From Holdemanella sp. (GTDB taxonomy: Bacteria; Bacillota_I; Bacilli_A; Erysipelotrichales; Erysipelotrichaceae), in NCBI GenBank assembly GCA_021442845.1, contig JABUSD010000193.1, positions 1-18,631 of the forward strand: 18,631 bases of DNA, read 5' to 3'. The notes under the pieces are model-generated. The model saw only the letters and a list, made by a program, of their open reading frames with translations. It was not told the origin of the DNA and did no database searches. Shown one piece after another: positions 14,585 through 18,631 of the stretch. How positions within the stretch are numbered: position 1 is the stretch's first letter; every line of letters starts with the position of its first letter. The position numbers and the translations under genes are program-made.

Positions 14585-14605
14585 GAGCAATCCTCCAACG
14601 TCCCT

Positions 14606-14614
14606 ATTATACCA
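14606..14614 (-). promoter_or_regulatory. Extended -10 promoter of the ruvA operon
   Basis: On the minus strand a perfect TATAAT (14611-14606) is preceded by TGG, an extended -10. The T run of the xth terminator abuts it and no good -35 is seen at 17 bp, where hairpin sequence lies. The leader is short and contains GGAGGA. Confidence 0.6.
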
Positions 14615-14636
14615 AAAAAAGAGGCTTTATAGCCTC
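14614..14636 (-). terminator. xth terminator
   Basis: On the minus strand GAGGCT (14636-14631) pairs with AGCCTC (14626-14621) around ATAA, ending in seven Ts (14620-14614). It starts 3 nt after the xth stop codon. Confidence 0.8.
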
Positions 14637-14639
14637 CTT

Positions 14640-15389
14640 TTATAGATTTATATCCAATTCAATCGGACAGTGATCACTTCCATAGATATCGGTTAAAATC
14701 TTGGAATCTTTCACTTTATCCATCAATTCAGGTGATACAAGCCAATAGTCAATTCTCCATCCTATATTCTTTTCTCTTGCCCTGAAACGATAACTCCACC
14801 ATGAATATTCTATCTTTTCCGGATATAAGGTACGGAATGTATCCTTATAGTTTGAAAGAACATTAATCTTAAAACTATTTCTTTCTTCATCGGTAAAACC
14901 CGAATTCTGATGATTTGTTGCTGGATTCTTTAAATCGATTTCTTCATTGGCTACATTCAAATCGCCACATACCAGAATGGGCTTATCAAAAGATTGCAGA
15001 TACTTTCCAAAGGCTATATCCCATTCCATGCGATAGTCCAGTCGTTTTAATCCATCACCACTGTTTGGGGTATATACAGTGATTATATAGAAATCATCAT
15101 ATTCTAAAGCTATAATACGCCCTTCCGTATCATGTTCTTCAATGTCCATTCCATATTTTACAGACAATGGCTTTTTTCTGGCAAAAATCATGGTGCCACT
15201 ATATCCTTTTCTTTTGGCACTGTTTATATATTGATAAGGATAATATTCACATTCAACTTCAATCTGATCGGGCTGTGCCTTTGTTTCCTGAATACAGAAA
15301 AAATCGGCATCCAGTGCGTATAGGATTTCCACAAAATCCTTTTTCATGACAGCTCGTATTCCATTTACATTCCATGATATACACTTCAT
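14640..15389 (-). CDS. xth: Exonuclease III / AP endonuclease family protein
   Basis: This 249-residue member of the exonuclease III (Xth/ExoA) family incises abasic sites in base excision repair. Landmarks in order are Ser5-Trp-Asn7-Val-Asn-Gly-Ile-Arg at the start, Gln-Glu35-Thr-Lys (metal ligand), Tyr106-Thr-Pro-Asn-Ser, Gly-Asp143-Leu-Asn145-Val-Ala, Trp-Arg-Ile-Asp214-Tyr, and Ser-Asp239-His240-Cys-Pro-Ile. The catalytic set is complete. The ATG has AGAGG about 7 nt upstream and a TATAAT 18 nt upstream that abuts the obgE terminator. It stands alone between two terminators. Confidence 0.95.
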   Translation of the reverse strand: MKCISWNVNGIRAVMKKDFVEILYALDADFFCIQETKAQPDQIEVECEYYPYQYINSAKRKGYSGTMIFARKKPLSVKYGMDIEEHDTEGRIIALEYDDFYIITVYTPNSGDGLKRLDYRMEWDIAFGKYLQSFDKPILVCGDLNVANEEIDLKNPATNHQNSGFTDEERNSFKINVLSNYKDTFRTLYPEKIEYSWWSYRFRAREKNIGWRIDYWLVSPELMDKVKDSKILTDIYGSDHCPIELDINL

Positions 15390-15407
15390 AACTTATACCT
15401 CTTTATC

Positions 15408-15413
15408 ATTATA
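15408..15413 (-). promoter_or_regulatory. -10 element of the xth promoter
   Basis: A perfect TATAAT on the minus strand follows directly after the T run of the obgE terminator. The -35 region falls in the hairpin and does not match consensus. The predicted leader is about 12 nt and begins close to the SD. Confidence 0.5.
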
Positions 15414-15414
15414 C

Positions 15415-15437
15415 AAAAAAAGCGAAATAAATCGCTT
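15415..15437 (-). terminator. obgE terminator
   Basis: On the minus strand AAGCGA (15437-15432) pairs with TCGCTT (15425-15420) around a 6-nt loop, ending in seven Ts (15421-15415). The obgE stop codon (15438-15436) overlaps the left arm. Confidence 0.75.
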
Positions 15438-16719
15438 AATTTTCAATAAATTCAAATTCAAATCCACAAAGTTCAACCGTATCACCATCCATACACCCGG
15501 CCTCACGAAGTGCACTGTCAATACCCATATAGCGCATCTTGTTGGCAAAGTTGTAGTAATCCTCTTCGGTATTTAACTTTGTGATATCAAAGGCTTTTTC
15601 AACCTTTGGTCCTGATACCTTCCATGTACCATCATCCAATTGTTCAATGATGATATCTTTTGGCTTTTCGGTAAATGTATAGACAACACCTGTACTCTGT
15701 GTCATTTCATCTTCAATTGGGAACGTTGGCGTTGTTTCCAATAGATTGGCAGCTTCCTTTAAGACAATATCCAATCCTTCATGAATGATTGTCGTTGTTT
15801 CAAAGATTTTGATATCAGGATATTTTTCTTTAAAACGTAGAAGATTATCTTCGGCATTTTCTAAATCCATCTTGTTGGCAACAACAATCTGTGGTCGTTC
15901 CATTAAGCGGATCTTATAGGATTTTAATTCGTCATTGATGATTTCAAAATCTTCAACCGGATCTCTTCCTTCTTCGGCTCCCATGTCAATGACATGGATG
16001 ATAACACGGCATCGTTCAATATGACGCAAGAACTGATGTCCCAATCCTTTTCCCTGGCTGGCTCCTTCAATAAGCCCTGGCAAATCCGCTAACACAAAGC
16101 TTCTTCCATCATTGACCTTTACAACCCCTACATTCGGTGCAATGGTTGTGAATGGATAATCACCGATTTCTGGTTTAGCCCGAGATACCGCATCCAGGAA
16201 AGTGGATTTTCCAACACTTGGAAATCCAACCAGTCCAACATCGGCAAGTACGCGCAGTTCAACAATCGCATCGAACTCTTCGCCTGCCTGTCCACTTTCG
16301 GCATACTTTGGTGCTGTATTATGCGCTGATTTGAAATGCCAGTTTCCGCGTCCTCCTTTACCACCTTTGGCAACAATCTGCTGCTGATGTGGTTCGGTAA
16401 GATCTGCGATAATCTGGTTGGTATCGGCATTTTTCACAATGGTTCCTAGTGGGACTTTGACAATATGATCTTCCCCATCCGCTCCATGCATCTTCTTATT
16501 CTTGCCTTTTTCACCGGGTGTCGCTTGAATCTTACGGTGATATCTCAAATCCAGTAAAGTTGTCATTCCTGGGTCGGCTTCAAAGATGACATCGCCACCT
16601 CGTCCTCCATCCCCTCCGAATGGTCCTCCAAAAGCGACATATTTCTCATGACGGAAGCTAACGATTCCATCGCCACCTTTACCTGCCTTTAAGTGAACTT
16701 TTACCTGATCAACAAACAC
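15436..16719 (-). CDS. obgE: Obg family GTPase
   Basis: ObgE is an essential GTPase linked to 50S maturation and stress responses. The 427-residue protein has all three parts. The glycine-rich Obg domain (1-158) includes Gly-Gly-Pro-Phe-Gly-Gly-Asp-Gly-Gly. The G domain has G1 Gly165-Phe-Pro-Ser-Val-Gly-Lys-Ser172, Thr191/Thr192 of switch I, Asp212-Leu-Pro-Gly, and Asn282-Lys-Met-Asp285. The C-terminal OCT domain (about 345-425), found in Firmicutes Obg proteins, follows. The start is GTG, with AGGTGG as SD 7 nt upstream. The gene lies after rpmA, a near-universal order, but a strong terminator sits in the 57-nt gap. No clear promoter is seen after it, so expression may depend on read-through. 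Confidence 0.97.
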   Translation of the reverse strand: MFVDQVKVHLKAGKGGDGIVSFRHEKYVAFGGPFGGDGGRGGDVIFEADPGMTTLLDLRYHRKIQATPGEKGKNKKMHGADGEDHIVKVPLGTIVKNADTNQIIADLTEPHQQQIVAKGGKGGRGNWHFKSAHNTAPKYAESGQAGEEFDAIVELRVLADVGLVGFPSVGKSTFLDAVSRAKPEIGDYPFTTIAPNVGVVKVNDGRSFVLADLPGLIEGASQGKGLGHQFLRHIERCRVIIHVIDMGAEEGRDPVEDFEIINDELKSYKIRLMERPQIVVANKMDLENAEDNLLRFKEKYPDIKIFETTTIIHEGLDIVLKEAANLLETTPTFPIEDEMTQSTGVVYTFTEKPKDIIIEQLDDGTWKVSGPKVEKAFDITKLNTEEDYYNFANKMRYMGIDSALREAGCMDGDTVELCGFEFEFIEN

Positions 16720-16736
16720 AAAAATCCCACCTTTCC

Positions 16737-16765
16737 AAAAAAAGAGGCCTCATTGTTTGAGGCCT
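16737..16765 (-). terminator. Terminator between rpmA and obgE
   Basis: On the minus strand AGGCCTCA (16765-16758) pairs perfectly with TGAGGCCT (16752-16745) around a 5-nt loop, then one C and seven Ts (16743-16737). It may set the ratio of ribosomal-protein to obgE transcripts. Confidence 0.85.
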
Positions 16766-16776
16766 AGTAGTCAACA

Positions 16777-17061
16777 TTAAGCTTGAGGATAAACAGAAAC
16801 CTTCTTCTTATCCTTACCAAGACGTTCATATTTAACGACACCGTTTACTAATGCGAATAAAGTATCGTCTCCACCACGTCCTACGTTAGTACCTGGATGG
16901 ATTTTAGTTCCTCGTTGACGATAAATGATACTACCTGCATGACAAGTCTGTCCGTCAGCTAATTTTGCTCCTAAACGCTTTGATTCAGAGTCACGACCGT
17001 TCTTAGTAGAACCTACTCCCTTTTTAGAAGCGAAGAACTGAATATCTAATGTGAAACGCAT
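16777..17061 (-). CDS. rpmA: 50S ribosomal protein L27
   Basis: L27 is a 50S protein whose N-terminus reaches the peptidyl-transferase centre. The 94-residue sequence has the Firmicutes-type N-terminal extension ending Asp-Ile-Gln-Phe-Phe-Ala11, followed by Ser12-Lys-Lys-Gly-Val-Gly-Ser-Thr. The protease Prp is known to cut after this Ala in S. aureus and relatives, and prp is the gene directly upstream here. The core Asn-Gly-Arg-Asp-Ser, Gly-Ser-Ile-Ile-x-Arg-Gln-Arg-Gly and His-Pro-Gly-x-Asn-Val-Gly motifs are standard. AGAGGTG precedes the ATG, 3 nt after the prp stop. Confidence 0.98.
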   Translation of the reverse strand: MRFTLDIQFFASKKGVGSTKNGRDSESKRLGAKLADGQTCHAGSIIYRQRGTKIHPGTNVGRGGDDTLFALVNGVVKYERLGKDKKKVSVYPQA

Positions 17062-17064
17062 GAT

Positions 17065-17379
17065 TTACACCTCTTTCCATACTATTTGAATATTGTTTGG
17101 ATAAACTTCAGCCATTGTCTTATATTGTTCCATTAAAAACTTTAAGACGGTCTGTAATTCATCCTTTGGGTTTAAAACCTGTATTAGAATTGAATTGTCT
17201 TTTATTTCCAGATGAACATCCTCATTGAATAATTCATCCAATCCATTTAATGCTCCAATTCCAATTGATGAAGCACCTGCACAAACTAAATCCTGTCCAG
17301 GATCGGCATACTCTGCATGACCACGAACCTGTATTGATTGAATGGATTTATTGTTTGTCAGCACTTTCACGGTAACCAT
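17065..17379 (-). CDS. prp: Ribosomal-processing cysteine protease Prp
   Basis: Prp (YsxB family) removes the L27 N-terminal extension, a step shown to be essential in S. aureus. The 104-residue protein shows the catalytic His21 in Arg-Gly-His-Ala and Cys33 in Asp-Leu-Val-Cys-Ala-Gly-Ala-Ser, equivalent to His22 and Cys34 of the S. aureus enzyme. The position between rplU and rpmA is diagnostic. GAGG lies 8 nt before the ATG and overlaps the end of rplU, so translation is probably coupled. Confidence 0.95.
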   Translation of the reverse strand: MVTVKVLTNNKSIQSIQVRGHAEYADPGQDLVCAGASSIGIGALNGLDELFNEDVHLEIKDNSILIQVLNPKDELQTVLKFLMEQYKTMAEVYPNNIQIVWKEV

Positions 17380-17382
17380 ATA

Positions 17383-17685
17383 TTAAGCCTCGATTGCTTG
17401 AATCTTAACAGCTGTATATGGTTGACGGTGACCTTGTTTACGACGTGTTGATGATTTCTTAGCTTTGTACTTGATAATTGTAATCTTCTTACCTTTACCT
17501 TGTTTTTCAACAACACCTGTAACTGTAGCACCTTCTACAAATGGTTTTCCAATTTTTCCATTTGCGAATAGAACTTTGTCGAATACTACTGTGTCACCTA
17601 CATTTGCTTCTAGCTTTTCAACATAGATAACTGCATCTTGTTCAACTTTGATCTGTTTTCCACCAGTTTCGATAATTGCGTACAT
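17383..17685 (-). CDS. rplU: 50S ribosomal protein L21
   Basis: This is a 100-residue L21. It begins [11 protein letters not shown], the family signature, and ends with Arg-Arg-Lys-Gln-Gly-His-Arg-Gln near 81-88, the conserved rRNA-binding loop. A strong ribosome-binding site AGGAGGGG lies 5 nt before the ATG. It is the first gene of rplU-prp-rpmA, transcribed from the promoter at 17802-17830 through the L21 leader. Confidence 0.98.
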   Translation of the reverse strand: MYAIIETGGKQIKVEQDAVIYVEKLEANVGDTVVFDKVLFANGKIGKPFVEGATVTGVVEKQGKGKKITIIKYKAKKSSTRRKQGHRQPYTAVKIQAIEA

Positions 17686-17689
17686 ATCT

Positions 17690-17795
17690 GCCCCTCCTGT
17701 TCATTATTTAAATGCTTGATACTCGCCATTAAGGTGCGATTCATATCGACTTTATTACCTTCTCTGTGCGGTTGCAAGACTATGGAGTCTGCAAC
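17690..17795 (-). ncRNA. L21 leader (rplU operon 5' regulatory RNA)
   Basis: The roughly 105-nt leader between the rplU promoter and rplU resembles the Firmicutes L21 leader known from Rfam. A 5' hairpin pairs GTTGC-AGACT with AGTCT-T-GCAAC at 17795-17771. It is followed by AACCGCACAGAGAAGG and later an ATG-x-x-T-CGCACCTTAATGG segment, whose GCAC/AAGG parts echo the family consensus. It presumably binds L21 for autogenous control; the mechanism is inferred from the family. Confidence 0.8.
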
Positions 17796-17801
17796 ATGCA
17801 T

Positions 17802-17830
17802 ATTTTAGACTAAAGATAGACAATAGTCAA
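17802..17830 (-). promoter_or_regulatory. Strong promoter of the rplU-prp-rpmA operon
   Basis: On the minus strand TTGACT (17830-17825) and TAAAAT (17807-17802) are exactly 17 bp apart. The predicted start, about 7 nt downstream, falls at the base of the first hairpin of the L21 leader. It is the best sigma-A promoter in the window. Confidence 0.85.
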
Positions 17831-17838
17831 GATATTTT

Positions 17839-17979
17839 TCAGTGTAATGCGTAAATAATCAGCAGGATTATTATGATGCTCATTCCTAATACAATTTCTA
17901 ATTTTTTTGTCTTTGAATATCGTCTTCTTTTTGTATCCCGTTTTAGTTTTTTTATCTGTTGTTTCTGATATTCACTCAT
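17839..17979 (-). CDS. Small basic single-span membrane peptide (46 aa)
   Basis: I do not recognise this. The peptide has a strongly basic N-terminal half (many Lys/Arg at 10-26) and one membrane span at about 28-44 (Ile/Leu-rich), ending Tyr-Ala-Leu-His. By the positive-inside rule the N-terminus should be cytoplasmic. The ATG at 17979 is chosen because AGGAGGA lies about 7 nt upstream; the ATG at 18021 has no SD. The SD region lies in a possible hairpin formed by AAGAAGTC and GACTTCTT. It follows the PAP2 gene by 70 nt and precedes the rplU promoter. Confidence 0.65.
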   Translation of the reverse strand: MSEYQKQQIKKLKRDTKRRRYSKTKKLEIVLGMSIIIILLIIYALH

Positions 17980-18015
17980 AAGAAGTCCTCCTATTTGTAT
18001 CGTAGCAGACTTCTT
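17980..18015 (-). promoter_or_regulatory. Possible hairpin over the ribosome-binding site of the 46-aa peptide gene
   Basis: Perfect 8-nt arms (18015-18008 and 17987-17980 on the minus strand) enclose a 20-nt loop containing most of the SD. The right arm ends next to the ATG, so folding would hide the end of the SD and the start-codon spacer. It is a prediction from base pairing only. Confidence 0.35.
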
Positions 18016-18049
18016 TTTCATTAATTGATGATTTATTTGTATCTTTTAT

Positions 18050-18553
18050 CTAAATAATAATAGAGAAGAGGATTCCACATGCAATTCCCAATAGAATACC
18101 TCCAGCTACATCACTTGGATAATGTACATTCAGATACACTCTTGAATAACAGACAAGAAGGGCAAGTATAAGAATAGGGATAAACCATATCGATTGTGCC
18201 ATTCCAACCACGCTGACCATACAGAATGACCATGCGCTATGTCCGGATGGAAATGATTTATCCATCGGTCTTTTCTTAATCAGATAGGGCTTGCCATTAT
18301 AGACAAAAGGGCGTTCCCTTTTTGTCAGAGGTTTTAAAAGTAAATGACAGATGACAAATTCCAAAGCTAACGCGGCAAAGAATCGATATGTGATGATTCT
18401 TGTTGCCGGATTGATAAAGAATAAGGCTGCCACTATATACCAGTCTATACAGTTATCGGTAATTTCTGTGATAAAGCGGAAGAACTTCGTTTTAGCTTCA
18501 GTACGATGGATTGTATCCATCCAGGCTAATTCTCTTCTTGTAAGTTCACCCAT
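18050..18553 (-). CDS. PAP2 family membrane phosphatase
   Basis: This 167-residue PAP2 (type 2 phosphatidic acid/undecaprenyl pyrophosphate phosphatase) enzyme carries all three catalytic motifs. They are Lys74-x6-Arg81-Pro82, Pro102-Ser-Gly-His105, and Ser137-Arg138-x5-His144-x3-Asp148. About five membrane segments surround them. Such short PAP2 proteins often recycle undecaprenyl pyrophosphate or dephosphorylate lipid phosphates; which one is not visible. The ATG has AAGGA 8 nt upstream and may overlap the 3' end of a gene that enters from the right edge. The 46-aa peptide gene follows. Confidence 0.92.
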   Translation of the reverse strand: MGELTRRELAWMDTIHRTEAKTKFFRFITEITDNCIDWYIVAALFFINPATRIITYRFFAALALEFVICHLLLKPLTKRERPFVYNGKPYLIKKRPMDKSFPSGHSAWSFCMVSVVGMAQSIWFIPILILALLVCYSRVYLNVHYPSDVAGGILLGIACGILFSIII

Positions 18554-18630
18554 CTTAAGTTCCTTGCCACAATCGAACGTGGCTTATCCTTTCTTCCTTT
18601 GACATATACAAGCTGATCTTTGTGGATATT
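18526..18630 (-). CDS. Possible 3' end of an upstream gene running off the window (uncertain frame)
   Basis: From the right edge, one minus-strand frame stays open for 34 codons and ends 28 nt inside the PAP2 gene. It encodes a basic segment (Lys-Gly-Arg-Lys-Asp-Lys-Pro-Arg-Ser, then Ala-Arg-Asn-Leu-Arg-Trp) that could be the end of a nucleic-acid-binding, OB-like domain, but this is speculative. A second frame ends in TAA at 18555-18557, just before the PAP2 ATG. Without the flanking sequence I cannot choose between them. Confidence 0.25.
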   Translation of the reverse strand, partial: NIHKDQLVYVKGRKDKPRSIVARNLRWVNLQEEN

Positions 18631-18631
18631 T

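Noticed and set aside
17610..17801. 63-codon minus-strand ORF across the L21 leader
   Set aside because: It overlaps the regulatory leader and the start of rplU in another frame; the RNA-structure explanation is much better.
1..18631. CRISPR arrays, IS elements, tRNA genes, attachment sites
   Set aside because: I found no spaced direct repeats, transposase motifs or tRNA-like cloverleaf. The only simple repeat is the (AT)8 run at 67-82.

Overview
The window looks like a chromosomal stretch from a low-GC, Gram-positive, probably anaerobic gut bacterium. My best guess is Erysipelotrichia or a close Firmicutes relative; this rests on gene content and style, not on a search. The Firmicutes markers are MutS2, RNase HIII, a CvpA-mutS2-uvrC run, and an rplU-prp-rpmA operon. 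That operon has an L21 leader and an L27 N-terminal extension that Prp would cut. Coding is dense, intergenic gaps are short, and there is no mobile element, CRISPR array, tRNA or rRNA gene.

Layout. Positions 166-1081 (+): two unrecognised genes, one for a secreted protein and one for a small cytoplasmic protein, ending in a terminator. Positions 7425-1304 (-): a five-gene operon of cvpA, mutS2, uvrC, a membrane-anchored M15B (VanY/LdcB-like) protein and a YfcE/YsnB-type phosphoesterase. Positions 7479-8327 (+): rnhC, divergent from cvpA across a 53-bp gap holding a perfect 17-bp palindrome. Positions 8425-10177 (+): an alpha/beta-hydrolase esterase and a trigger-factor-like protein. Positions 11047-10208 (-): a YihY/BrkB membrane protein. 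Positions 11687-11094 (-): an SGNH-hydrolase lipoprotein. Positions 14584-11713 (-): ruvA, ruvB, a ferredoxin-like protein and a HAD hydrolase, tightly packed or overlapping. Positions 15389-14640 (-): xth. Positions 17830-15436 (-): promoter, L21 leader, rplU, prp, rpmA, terminator, obgE. Positions 18553-17839 (-): a PAP2 phosphatase and a 46-residue membrane peptide.

Functional themes. DNA repair and recombination dominate: UvrC (nucleotide excision), MutS2, RNase HIII, RuvAB and an Xth-type AP endonuclease. Ribosome biogenesis is next: L21, L27, the L27-processing protease Prp, and ObgE. Several cell-envelope genes (M15B-like, SGNH lipoprotein, PAP2, YihY, CvpA) are interspersed.

Most interesting observations. 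(1) The M15B-like protein keeps the fold signature of the family but has lost every metal ligand and the catalytic Glu, so it is a probable pseudo-peptidase. (2) The trigger-factor homologue starts exactly where the ribosome-binding domain normally ends, behind a strong ribosome-binding site. (3) At several minus-strand junctions, -10 elements lie in or just after the terminator of the upstream gene, and three genes (cvpA, the YihY gene, the lipoprotein) have a -10 only 6 nt before the ATG, which predicts leaderless mRNAs. (4) A palindrome sits on both divergent promoters between cvpA and rnhC. I found no clear multi-gene novel system; these are single-gene or regulatory oddities.
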